Of a DNA stretch of 51,682 bases, positions 31,065 through 40,147 are shown piece after piece. Position numbers and translations under genes: made by a program. Numbering within the stretch: position 1 is the stretch's first letter; each line of letters begins with the position of its first letter. This DNA is from an uncultured Pelagibacteraceae bacterium (lineage in GTDB: Bacteria; Pseudomonadota; Alphaproteobacteria; Pelagibacterales; Pelagibacteraceae). Where the stretch lies: the NCBI GenBank assembly GCA_902554315.1, contig CACDOF010000006.1:1-51682 (forward strand), read 5' to 3'. The notes beneath the pieces were generated by a model, which was not told where the DNA came from, did no database searches, and saw only the letters and a list, made by a program, of their open reading frames with translations.

Positions 31065-32375
31065 TTATTTTTTTGACATTGTTGCATTTAGAATAAACGC
31101 CAACATACCCGCTGGAATCAACCCAGTTGTTAATAGAAGTTTTAAGCTTATTCCTAAATCAGGAATATGTTTAACAAACTGTGGTAACAAAGACATACCA
31201 ATACCAAAAGAAAGTGATAATCCTAAAATTAGTAAGTTTCTTTGATTCATTTGTTCTCTAGCAATTAATTTAATTCCTGCAGATGCGATTAAACCAAACA
31301 TTATAATTGCAGCTCCGCCAATCACTGACTCTGGCATCGAAGCAATTATTCCACCTAGTTTTGGAAATAATCCCATAAGGATTAATAAAACACCAGCAAC
31401 TGTTCCCACATGTCTACTCACTACTCCTGTAAAAGCAACTAATCCTGCATTTTGAGAGTAAGATGTATTGGGCATTGCATTGAAAAGAGCACCAAATGCA
31501 GTTCCAACTCCATCTGCCATTATTCCACCTGATAATTCTTTATCAGTTGCTTCTCTATTGTCGCCTCCCATTGTGGTTGCACTTATATCTCCAATTGTCT
31601 CTATGGTAGTAACTACTGCCATAAACAACATTAATATTATTGCACCTGGAACAAAATCTATTCCATATTGCAATGGCATTGGAAGAGCAAACCATTCTGC
31701 TGATGCAATCTTTCCATAATTTACCATACCCAAAGACATAGCAACGATGTAACCAGCTATCATTCCAATTAAAATTGATGCTGATGACCACATTCCTTTA
31801 CCTTTTATATTAAAAAATAGAGAAACAATTAAGACTGTAAAAGCAATTGTTAGATGATTTGCGTTACCAAAAATTTCAGGTTTATTATTCATCAGCCATG
31901 CTCCACCGCCAGCATACATAAAACCAACTTTTAATAGACTTACCCCAATCATTAATACAACAATCCCTGTTACTAGTGGCGGAAACAAATGTCTTATAGG
32001 TTTTAAAATTTTTCCTATAAATATTTGAAATATTCCTCCAATAAATGCAGCTGTAAAAACTGCACCTAATCCTGCGGCTTTAAACGGAACCATAACAGGA
32101 ATAAAAGCAAAGCTAGTACCTTGAATTATAGGTAATTTTGAACCAACTCCTTTGTATCCCACCGTTTGAATTACAGTTGCCACTCCAGCAACAAAGAGTG
32201 CCATCTGTATCAAAAATATTTTCTGTTCAGGTGTTTGACCAAAAACTCCAGCAATAATTATAGGTACAGTTATGTTTCCAGCAAACATTGCTAAAACATG
32301 CTGTATTCCTAAAGGTATAGATTTATTGTAAGGAAGTTTTTTGTTACTGGCACCTGAAGAACTTTTTGAAACCAT
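31065..32375 (-). CDS. NCS2-family xanthine/uracil permease
   Basis: QHVLAMFAGNITVPIIIAGV, TTIETIGDISATT, NAMPNTSYSQNAGLVAFTGV. Confidence 0.93.
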   Translation of the reverse strand: MVSKSSSGASNKKLPYNKSIPLGIQHVLAMFAGNITVPIIIAGVFGQTPEQKIFLIQMALFVAGVATVIQTVGYKGVGSKLPIIQGTSFAFIPVMVPFKAAGLGAVFTAAFIGGIFQIFIGKILKPIRHLFPPLVTGIVVLMIGVSLLKVGFMYAGGGAWLMNNKPEIFGNANHLTIAFTVLIVSLFFNIKGKGMWSSASILIGMIAGYIVAMSLGMVNYGKIASAEWFALPMPLQYGIDFVPGAIILMLFMAVVTTIETIGDISATTMGGDNREATDKELSGGIMADGVGTAFGALFNAMPNTSYSQNAGLVAFTGVVSRHVGTVAGVLLILMGLFPKLGGIIASMPESVIGGAAIIMFGLIASAGIKLIAREQMNQRNLLILGLSLSFGIGMSLLPQFVKHIPDLGISLKLLLTTGLIPAGMLAFILNATMSKK

Positions 32376-32508
32376 ATAACCTCCTGTGTTTCTTTGGACG
32401 TTACATTTATTAAAAACCTTTGTAAAACTAGAAAAAAGTTAAAAAAAAAACTTCCCTATTTTGTTATATTATTTAGCCTAAATTGAGCGTATTAAATAAA
32501 TTTAGTAT

Positions 32509-32817
32509 TTAAATACAGCCACTCGAAGAAAATCCAACTATTGTCCCACTAGAATTAACTTCGAATTTCCTTTCACAAGGAATTCCATATTTTTTTGTTT
32601 TATATACCAAAACTTCATTCCCGACTTCATTAATAATCAAATCTTCAGTTGGTGCTCCTAACTCTAATTTCATTTCATTTACCTGTTTACCTACAAAAAG
32701 ACCAAACTTTTCATTTTCTCTTTCTGCAACTTCATCAGATTTTTTTTTAATTGTCTGACAGCCAGAAAATAAAATTAAAATAATAGTTAAACAAAAAACA
32801 ATTTTAAAATATCTCAT
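32509..32817 (-). CDS. small lipoprotein, unknown function
   Basis: Lipobox LILFSGCQ; SmpA-like short fold possible. Confidence 0.65.
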   Translation of the reverse strand: MRYFKIVFCLTIILILFSGCQTIKKKSDEVAERENEKFGLFVGKQVNEMKLELGAPTEDLIINEVGNEVLVYKTKKYGIPCERKFEVNSSGTIVGFSSSGCI

Positions 32818-32946
32818 TATTTTACCTTATCATTTTTAAAAATAATTAATTATTAACTTTTAAGTTGTATTTTTTAATTTGATAATAAATAATTATTGAG
32901 TTTAATTATACTAACAAATGTGGTTTTTATTTGATATTTCAAACAT

Positions 32947-33534
32947 ATGAACAATTTACTATTAAAAAGGTTTTTAGATGTTTTTAGAAAAAATATTTTA
33001 CCGTTAACATCTGATGGGGTTAATTTAGGTAATAAAATTTTTGGTGCCGCTATAATAAAAAAAAATGATCATTCATTGGTAGTAGCTGGATCAAATAATG
33101 AAATAGAAAACCCACTATGGCATGGTGAAATTCATACATTAAAAAAATTTTATGAAATAGAAAAAAAAATGAGACCAGATGAAAAAAACTGTATTTTTTT
33201 AAGCTCTCATGAACCTTGTAGTTTATGTTTAAGTGCAATTGCTTTTTCAGGTTTTGACAATTTTTATTATCTTTTTCCTTATCAATCGACTTCTGATGAT
33301 TTTAATATTCCTCATGATTTAAATATTCTTAAAGAAGTTTTTAATATAGATAATGGAAAATATAACAAAAAAAACTCTTATTGGAATAGTTACAATATTG
33401 GTAGCTTAATTGATGAACTAAAAGATGATAAAAAAAAAATATCAGACTCGTTTAAAGAAATCAAAAAATTATATATTGATTTATCTAATAAATATCAATT
33501 ATCAAAAGAAAATAATTCTATACCTTTAAAATAA
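32947..33534 (+). CDS. divergent CDA-fold nucleobase/nucleoside deaminase-like protein
   Basis: WHGEIHTL and SSHEPCSLCLSAI zinc-deaminase motifs; 3-bp gap to ABC ATPase. Confidence 0.8.
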   Translation: MNNLLLKRFLDVFRKNILPLTSDGVNLGNKIFGAAIIKKNDHSLVVAGSNNEIENPLWHGEIHTLKKFYEIEKKMRPDEKNCIFLSSHEPCSLCLSAIAFSGFDNFYYLFPYQSTSDDFNIPHDLNILKEVFNIDNGKYNKKNSYWNSYNIGSLIDELKDDKKKISDSFKEIKKLYIDLSNKYQLSKENNSIPLK

Positions 33535-33537
33535 TTT

Positions 33538-35037
33538 ATGAAAACAAATTTGACAATATCAAATATTACTAAAATTTACCCTGGTTGCATTGCAAATAAA
33601 AATATTTCTTTAGAATTTGAAAGCGGAAAAATTTATGCCTTACTTGGAGAAAATGGAGCTGGGAAATCTACCTTGGTAAAAATTCTTTCAGGCGTAATAA
33701 TGCCTGATGAAGGTCAAATATTTTTAAATAATAAAACTTTAAAATTAAATTCGCCAGTAGATGCTAAAAAAAATAATATTGGAATGGTATTTCAACATTT
33801 TAATTTATTTGAGACTTTGTCAGTATTTGAAAATCTTATTATTGACTCAAATGAAACTAGAGACAATTTAAGAAAAAAAATAATATCAATAATGGAAAAA
33901 TATAACTTTTCTATTGATTTAGATATTCCTGTTTTAAATTTATCAGCAGGCCAAAAGCAAAAAGTAGAAATAATTAGATGTTTAATAAGAGGTCCAGAAG
34001 TATTGATTATGGATGAACCAACTTCAGTTTTAACCGAACAAGAAACAATTGAACTTTTTTCATCTTTAAAACAATTTTCAGAAGAAGGTATTTTAATTAT
34101 TTACATCACTCACAAACTTAAAGAGGTAATGTCGCTTTGTGATGAGGTTGCCGTTATGAGAAAAGGTGAACTTGTATCTATAAGTAAAATTGTAGACGAA
34201 AAAATTGAAACTTTGGCAAATAAAATGGTTGGACAGAATTTAAAAACCATAAAGAAAAAAAAATTATCAACAACTTCGTCTGATCAATTGATAAAAATTA
34301 CAAATCTTAATTTTAAAAGCGAAGATCCTTTTGAAACAAATTTAGAAGAAATTAATTTTACAGTTAGCCGAGGCGAATGCCTGGGTATAGCTGGTATATC
34401 TGGAAATGGTCAAAGTGAATTATTTCAAGTCTTAAGTGGAGAAATTATTTCAGATAAAAAAAGTATAGAATTTAATAAAAATTTTATAGGAGATCAAAAT
34501 CCTCAACAAAGACGAGAATACTTGATGGCTTTTTCTCCGGAAGATAGACTTGAACAAGCTGCTGTACCACAAATGAAAATTTTTGAAAATGTTGCTTTGA
34601 ATAATTTTAAATCATCGAACTTTTTCAAAAATGGTTTAATAAATGAAAGTAAAATTAAACAACATGCAAAAAAAATCATATCTGACTTTAATGTTAATAC
34701 AGATAATATTGAATTAAAAAGTCAGTTTTTATCAGGTGGAAATTTACAAAAACTAATTATTGGAAGAGAATTAATAACTTCTCCCGATTTATTGATTTGT
34801 TTCAATCCGACATGGGGCCTTGATGTTGGAGCTATAAATTACATTCATGAAACCCTTATTAAAATAAACCAACAAAATAAATCAATAATATTAATTTCTA
34901 CAGATACTGACGAATTATTAAAGTTAAGTGATAAAATTTCAGTAATATACAAAGGAAAATTATCAAAAAAAATGAATGCAGATGAAGTAACGTCTGAAAA
35001 ACTCGGAATATTAATGGGAGGTGGAGAATTTGATTAA
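33538..35037 (+). CDS. BMP-type (nucleoside/purine) ABC transporter, duplicated ATPase subunit
   Basis: GENGAGKSTLVKIL, second ATPase half with GISGNGQSELFQVL, LSGGNLQKLIIGREL. Confidence 0.92.
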   Translation: MKTNLTISNITKIYPGCIANKNISLEFESGKIYALLGENGAGKSTLVKILSGVIMPDEGQIFLNNKTLKLNSPVDAKKNNIGMVFQHFNLFETLSVFENLIIDSNETRDNLRKKIISIMEKYNFSIDLDIPVLNLSAGQKQKVEIIRCLIRGPEVLIMDEPTSVLTEQETIELFSSLKQFSEEGILIIYITHKLKEVMSLCDEVAVMRKGELVSISKIVDEKIETLANKMVGQNLKTIKKKKLSTTSSDQLIKITNLNFKSEDPFETNLEEINFTVSRGECLGIAGISGNGQSELFQVLSGEIISDKKSIEFNKNFIGDQNPQQRREYLMAFSPEDRLEQAAVPQMKIFENVALNNFKSSNFFKNGLINESKIKQHAKKIISDFNVNTDNIELKSQFLSGGNLQKLIIGRELITSPDLLICFNPTWGLDVGAINYIHETLIKINQQNKSIILISTDTDELLKLSDKISVIYKGKLSKKMNADEVTSEKLGILMGGGEFD

Positions 35038-36094
35038 AATTATTAAAAGAGACCAACCTTCAAGAACTATATTTTTTCTTACACCCGTTTTAGCAATTTT
35101 TCTTACATTAGTTGCGGGGGGTTTAATTTTTTATATTTTGGGATTTGAGCCTTTTGAAGCTCTAAAGTTTTTTTTCATAGTTCCAATTGCAGATATGTAT
35201 GGTTTCAGTGAATTGCTATTAAAAGCTACACCACTTTGCCTAATAGCGATTGGTTTATCTTTTTGTTTTAAAAGCAATAATTGGAATATTGGAGCTGAAG
35301 GTCAATTAACTTTTGGAGCTATAGTTTCAGGAGGAGTTGCTTTACTATTTTACAATCAAGAAGGTTTTTACATTCTACCAATTGTAATATTAGCTGGCGC
35401 AATTGGAGGAATGTTATATGCATCCATACCTGCCATTTTAAAAACATATTTTAACACCAACGAAATACTAGTTAGCCTAATGTTGGTATATGTTTCAAAA
35501 TTAATTTTAGACTATCTTGTTGTTGGACCTTGGAGTAATCCAGAAGGATTTAATTTTCCAGAAACCAGACAATTTAGTGACTCTGCTAGACTTCCATTAT
35601 TGGCAGAGGGATTAAGAATTCATGCTGGAATATTTTTAGCTTTAGCTGCAGTAGTTATAAGCTGGTTTATTTTTTATAAGACATATTTAGGATTTCAAAT
35701 GAAAGTTTCAGGTTTCAGTTTGAAAACAGCAAAATATGCTGGCTACAAAGGTAAAAAAATGATTATACTCGTTTTTTTAATAAGTGGTGCTTGTGCGGGT
35801 CTCGCAGGAGTTGGGGAAATAACTGGACCTATCGGACAACTTCATAGAGAAGTATCTCCAGATTATGGTTTCACTGCAATAATTGTTGCATTTTTAGGTC
35901 GTTTAAATCCTGTTGGAATAATTTTTGCATCATTAATTGTTGCGATAACTTATTTGGGTGCTGAAACAGCTCAAATATTTATGCAAATACCAAAATATAC
36001 TGGTCAAGTTTTTCAAGGAATGATTTTATTTTTTCTTCTTGCTTCAGATTATTTACTTTTTTTTAAAATTAAATTTATAGGTTCAAAAAAATGA
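35021..36094 (+). CDS. BMP-type ABC transporter permease 1
   Basis: NIGAEGQLTFGAI, NTNEILVSLMLVYV; overlaps ATPase ORF. Confidence 0.9.
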   Translation: MENLIKIIKRDQPSRTIFFLTPVLAIFLTLVAGGLIFYILGFEPFEALKFFFIVPIADMYGFSELLLKATPLCLIAIGLSFCFKSNNWNIGAEGQLTFGAIVSGGVALLFYNQEGFYILPIVILAGAIGGMLYASIPAILKTYFNTNEILVSLMLVYVSKLILDYLVVGPWSNPEGFNFPETRQFSDSARLPLLAEGLRIHAGIFLALAAVVISWFIFYKTYLGFQMKVSGFSLKTAKYAGYKGKKMIILVFLISGACAGLAGVGEITGPIGQLHREVSPDYGFTAIIVAFLGRLNPVGIIFASLIVAITYLGAETAQIFMQIPKYTGQVFQGMILFFLLASDYLLFFKIKFIGSKK

Positions 36095-37023
36095 CGATAG
36101 ATATAAATTTTGTTGGACTGATAATTGCATCTATAATGGCCTCTTCAGTACCTTTGATTTTAGCATCTTGTGGAGAGCTTATCACAGAAAGATCAGGAGT
36201 TCTAAACCTTGGAGTTGAAGGAATGATGATTATCGGAGCTATTTCAGGTTTTGCTCTAATGACTGTTACAGGAAATTTATTCATAGCAGTTATCGGTGCA
36301 ATGTTAGCTGGAGTTTTAATTTCAACAATTTTTGCATTTCTTACCCAAACTTTAATAACAAATCATGTAGCTACGGGCTTGGCACTTACTATATTTGGAA
36401 TAGGAATATCTGCTATGATTGGAAAAAACTTTGTTGGTATTCCAGGAAAAGAGTTTCCTGTTTTATTTGGAAACTTAAAAGATGCAATACCTTTTTTAAG
36501 CCCAATATTATTTGGACATTCAGTTGTATTTTATTTTGCTTTTGCTTTACCTTTTGTAACTAACTATTTTTTAAAAAAAACAAAAATAGGATTGATTGTA
36601 AGAGCTGTAGGAGACTCGCCTGACTCAGCATCAAACCAAGGAATAAATGTTAGGTTAGTTCGTTACTTATGCATTCTTTATGGAGGAGCAATGTGTGGAC
36701 TTGCTGGTGCTTATTTATCAATGATTTATACCCCACAATGGATTGAAAATATGACTGGTGGAAGAGGTTGGATCGCATTAGCTCTAGTAGTATTCTCTAC
36801 ATGGAACCCTATTAAAATTTTAATTGGTGCAATGATTTTTGGTGGATTAACTATAGTTCAATTTCATATGCAAGCAATTGGAGTTAGAATTCCTGTACAG
36901 TTTTTAACGGCCCTTCCTTATATAGTAACAATAATAGTATTAGTTGTAATTTCTCGTGATAGTAGAAAAATAAGACTAAGTACACCAAGTTCTTTAGGTA
37001 AATCGTTTTATAAAGATAACTAA
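36091..37023 (+). CDS. BMP-type ABC transporter permease 2
   Basis: ERSGVLNLGVEGMMIIGAI, GRGWIALALVVFSTWNP. Confidence 0.92.
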   Translation: MTIDINFVGLIIASIMASSVPLILASCGELITERSGVLNLGVEGMMIIGAISGFALMTVTGNLFIAVIGAMLAGVLISTIFAFLTQTLITNHVATGLALTIFGIGISAMIGKNFVGIPGKEFPVLFGNLKDAIPFLSPILFGHSVVFYFAFALPFVTNYFLKKTKIGLIVRAVGDSPDSASNQGINVRLVRYLCILYGGAMCGLAGAYLSMIYTPQWIENMTGGRGWIALALVVFSTWNPIKILIGAMIFGGLTIVQFHMQAIGVRIPVQFLTALPYIVTIIVLVVISRDSRKIRLSTPSSLGKSFYKDN

Positions 37024-37103
37024 TTTTAAAATAATTATTTTTTTTTGAATAATTTACTTTAAGCTTTATTTTTTAAAAAAAAATTACAAGGGGATATAAA
37101 TTT

Positions 37104-38174
37104 ATGCATAAAATATTTATTCGTTCTTTCGTCTCTTCTTTGGTTTTCTTATTTACATTCACTGTTGCTTCTGTTGCAAAAGATGTTAAAGCGGCATTTG
37201 TTTACATTGGTCCAACAGGTGACCATGGGTGGACATATCAACATGATGTGGGAAGAAAAGCTGTAGAAGCTGCCGGATATAAAACAACATTTGTGGAAGG
37301 TGTTCCAGAAAGTGCTGACGCTGAGAGGGTTCTTAGACAATTGGCTAATTCTGGTCATGATATTATCTTTACAACTAGTTTTGGATATATGAATCCAACT
37401 AACAAAGTTGCTAAAGAGTTTCCTAATGTAAAATTTGAACATGCTACTGGATATAAAAGAGAACATTCAAATGTTTCAACATATGCAGCTAGATTCTATG
37501 AAGGCAGAACTATCTTAGGAACAATTGCTGGATCAATGACAAAATCTAATGTTATTGGATATGTTGCATCTTTTCCAATTCCAGAAGTAATTAGAGGTAT
37601 TAACTCATTTACTCTAGCGGCTCAAAAAGTAAATCCAAACATAAAAACAAAAATTGTTTGGGCTTTTACTTGGTATGACCCAGGTAAGGAAGCAGAAGCA
37701 GCTAAAGCATTAATTGATCAAGGTGCTGATATTATTGCTCAACACACTGATAGTACTGCTATAGTTCAGATTGCAGAAAAAGCAGGAGTATATGCTTTTG
37801 GACAAGCTAGTGATATGGACAAATTTGCTCCTAAAGCTGTATTAACTTCAGTTGAAAACAACTGGGGTCCTTACTATGTAGATAGAGTTAAAGCTGTTGC
37901 AAATGGAACATGGAATCAAAAAGATACATGGCATGGTATAGGTGATGGTATGGTAGTTATATCTGATCTAGACTCTGCACTTCCTGCTGATTTGAAAGCT
38001 AAAGTTAATCAACTAGAAAAAGATTTAGCGTCAGGTAAAGTTCATTCTTTCACTGGACCAATATATGACCAGAAAGGTAATTTAATGGTAGCTGAAGGTA
38101 AAACTGCTGACGATGGAATGCTTGCAGGAATGATGACTTATGTAAAAGGCGTTGAAGGAGATATACCTAAATAG
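37104..38174 (+). CDS. BMP-family ABC transporter substrate-binding protein
   Basis: Signal peptide; AAFVYIGPTGDHGWTYQHDVGRKAVE, HATGYKREHSNVSTYAARFYEGRTILG. Confidence 0.92.
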   Translation: MHKIFIRSFVSSLVFLFTFTVASVAKDVKAAFVYIGPTGDHGWTYQHDVGRKAVEAAGYKTTFVEGVPESADAERVLRQLANSGHDIIFTTSFGYMNPTNKVAKEFPNVKFEHATGYKREHSNVSTYAARFYEGRTILGTIAGSMTKSNVIGYVASFPIPEVIRGINSFTLAAQKVNPNIKTKIVWAFTWYDPGKEAEAAKALIDQGADIIAQHTDSTAIVQIAEKAGVYAFGQASDMDKFAPKAVLTSVENNWGPYYVDRVKAVANGTWNQKDTWHGIGDGMVVISDLDSALPADLKAKVNQLEKDLASGKVHSFTGPIYDQKGNLMVAEGKTADDGMLAGMMTYVKGVEGDIPK

Positions 38175-38201
38175 TTTTTACAAAGTAAATCTAAAAAATT
38201 T

Positions 38202-38233
38202 AAAAGGCCAGTTTAAAAACTGGCCTTTTTTAT
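38202..38233 (+). terminator. Rho-independent terminator after the ABC transporter operon
   Basis: AAAAGGCCAGTTT-AA-AAACTGGCCTTTT, 13-bp perfect stem. Confidence 0.92.
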
Positions 38234-38754
38234 TTCTGGTGTTTTTTTTTTATTTCTTCAATTCTTAATTCTTCATAAATTTCAAAAGGCTGTACAATCC
38301 AAGGATTATCAGGAAGCTTGTTTGCACAAAAATCTGGCTCAAAAGAAGATTTCTTTTTTTTAAATAAAGTTGCTGTTTTAATTTCTTCTATTTTATCTTT
38401 AATTGGTTCATATTTTTTTAACCAATCTATACTTTTGTTAAATGTAATTCCTGTATCTGATAAATCATCACACAAAAGTATTCTTCCACCCATATTTGGA
38501 GCAATTGAACTCATTTCTCGTGAAAATACAATATCTCCCTGTTCATCCTCTACTCCTTTTCCACTATATGATTCGACTGCAAGGTATGCACATTTTAATT
38601 TAAAAATTCTACTTAGAACATCAATCATTGGTGCTGCTCCTCGCATAATGCCAATCAGTATTGTTGGTTTATATCCACTTTCATGAATCTGTATTGCTAG
38701 TTTTTCAACTGTCTTATTGTATTCATCCCAGCTAACAATTAGTTTTTCTGACAT
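38230..38754 (-). CDS. purine phosphoribosyltransferase (XGPRT/HGPRT-like)
   Basis: ILIGIMRGAAPMIDVLSR, RILLCDDLSDTGIT (PRPP motif). Confidence 0.85.
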   Translation of the reverse strand: MSEKLIVSWDEYNKTVEKLAIQIHESGYKPTILIGIMRGAAPMIDVLSRIFKLKCAYLAVESYSGKGVEDEQGDIVFSREMSSIAPNMGGRILLCDDLSDTGITFNKSIDWLKKYEPIKDKIEEIKTATLFKKKKSSFEPDFCANKLPDNPWIVQPFEIYEELRIEEIKKKHQK

Positions 38755-38768
38755 AATATATGTATTAA

Positions 38769-39680
38769 TTATTTAAATAATAAAACTAAAACTGCAAGAA
38801 CGATAAGTGCTAAAATTGAAGATATTAAAATATACAACCTGTGAATGTTTCTTCCTCTTAAATTAAAATAATGTCTTGCCGCTCCAGAAATAACAGCAAT
38901 CGCACATAATATTAACCAGTTGTATTGATGATAAACTAAAAAACTAGAATGCCCCGATAGCATTATAAATAGTACCAAAAAAGTAGAATAGTTATTATGG
39001 ATTGAGCGTTGTTTGGCCGCTAAGGATAAGCTCATATCAAATTTTTCACCTCTTTCGCTACTACTAATTATATTCATTTGATTAGGTATAATTACTGTAA
39101 AAACATTACCAAACATATTAGTGCCTATAATCAATCCAACACTTAAAATTGCAAATTTTGGTCCAAATAATTTAGTCAGACCAAAAGAAACAAGTGCTAG
39201 CAAAATGATTGCTGTAGAAATAAATAATATATTATTTTCAATCAATTTAGATTTACATAAAAAATCATAAACAAACCAAAAAATAATTAATGATAAAAGT
39301 GAGATAATAATTGCATAACTAGGAGGTATTAATAAAACACGTTTATCAACCATTAATACACCAGCGTTATAATAATAAACTACAACTAAAAGTAACATTC
39401 CAGTTATAAAAGTTAAATAACTTTGCCATTTAAAGATTACTAATCTATTTAAATAATCCTGTGGTGGCGATGTATTTAACCTTGATAGTTTATAAAAAAA
39501 ACCAGAATGCATCAGATATCCTTCGCCATCGATATCATCACTTGTTATATTTTTATTTAAATTGTTGTCTAAGTAATTAAATAAAAAACTATTACCTACC
39601 CATAATATTGCAAATAATACATGGCCCCATCTCAGAATAACTTCTAACCATTTTATTGTATAAGGTAAAAATTCCATCAA
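38769..39680 (-). CDS. PuuD-like urate hydroxylase membrane domain (no cytochrome c domain)
   Basis: EVILRWGHVLFAILWVGNSFLFNYLDNNL, SLAAKQRSIHNNYSTFLVLFIMLSGH; ORF ends after the membrane region. Confidence 0.85.
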   Translation of the reverse strand: MMEFLPYTIKWLEVILRWGHVLFAILWVGNSFLFNYLDNNLNKNITSDDIDGEGYLMHSGFFYKLSRLNTSPPQDYLNRLVIFKWQSYLTFITGMLLLVVVYYYNAGVLMVDKRVLLIPPSYAIIISLLSLIIFWFVYDFLCKSKLIENNILFISTAIILLALVSFGLTKLFGPKFAILSVGLIIGTNMFGNVFTVIIPNQMNIISSSERGEKFDMSLSLAAKQRSIHNNYSTFLVLFIMLSGHSSFLVYHQYNWLILCAIAVISGAARHYFNLRGRNIHRLYILISSILALIVLAVLVLLFK

Positions 39681-40147
39681 TATTTTATTTTATCTACTTT
39701 TTTATCCCAAATTTCAAATGCTTTTAAAGCATCATCTCTAAGCATTTGTGTCATTTTAATTTTTCTATCACCTATTTTTTTTGGAATTTCTAAATAAATA
39801 AATGAGTCATCAAAGTCTATAGTTTTTGCATCTTCTCTTGTATTTGCATAATATATTTTATCTAATCTTGACCAATAAATTGCCGAAAGACACATTGGGC
39901 AAGGTTCACAAGATGTATAAATTTCACAACCCGACAGATCAAAAGTTTTTAACTTTTTACAAGCTTCTCGAATTGCTACAACCTCTCCATGAGCAGTTGG
40001 ATCATTTGAAGAAGTCACTTTATTAGAACCCTCTGCAATAATCTTATTATCCTTAACTATGACACTTCCAAAGGGTCCACCAATAGTGTTTGCACTATTT
40101 ATAGAAAGTTCAATGGCTTTTGCCATAAATTTTTTTTTATCTTCCAT
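39677..40147 (-). CDS. guaD: guanine deaminase, CDA superfamily
   Basis: GGPFGSVIVKDNKIIAEGSNKVTSSNDPTAHGEVVAIREAC, SCEPCPMCLSAIYWSR. Confidence 0.9.
   Translation of the reverse strand: MEDKKKFMAKAIELSINSANTIGGPFGSVIVKDNKIIAEGSNKVTSSNDPTAHGEVVAIREACKKLKTFDLSGCEIYTSCEPCPMCLSAIYWSRLDKIYYANTREDAKTIDFDDSFIYLEIPKKIGDRKIKMTQMLRDDALKAFEIWDKKVDKIKY

Noticed and set aside
31468-31791. ORFs overlapping the NCS2 permease gene (31468-31719 +, 31555-31791 -)
   Set aside because: Shadow ORFs of a confident gene.
32376-32508. Purine riboswitch upstream of the NCS2 permease
   Set aside because: Reverse complement lacks the conserved three-way junction core; only weak A/T-rich inverted words seen.
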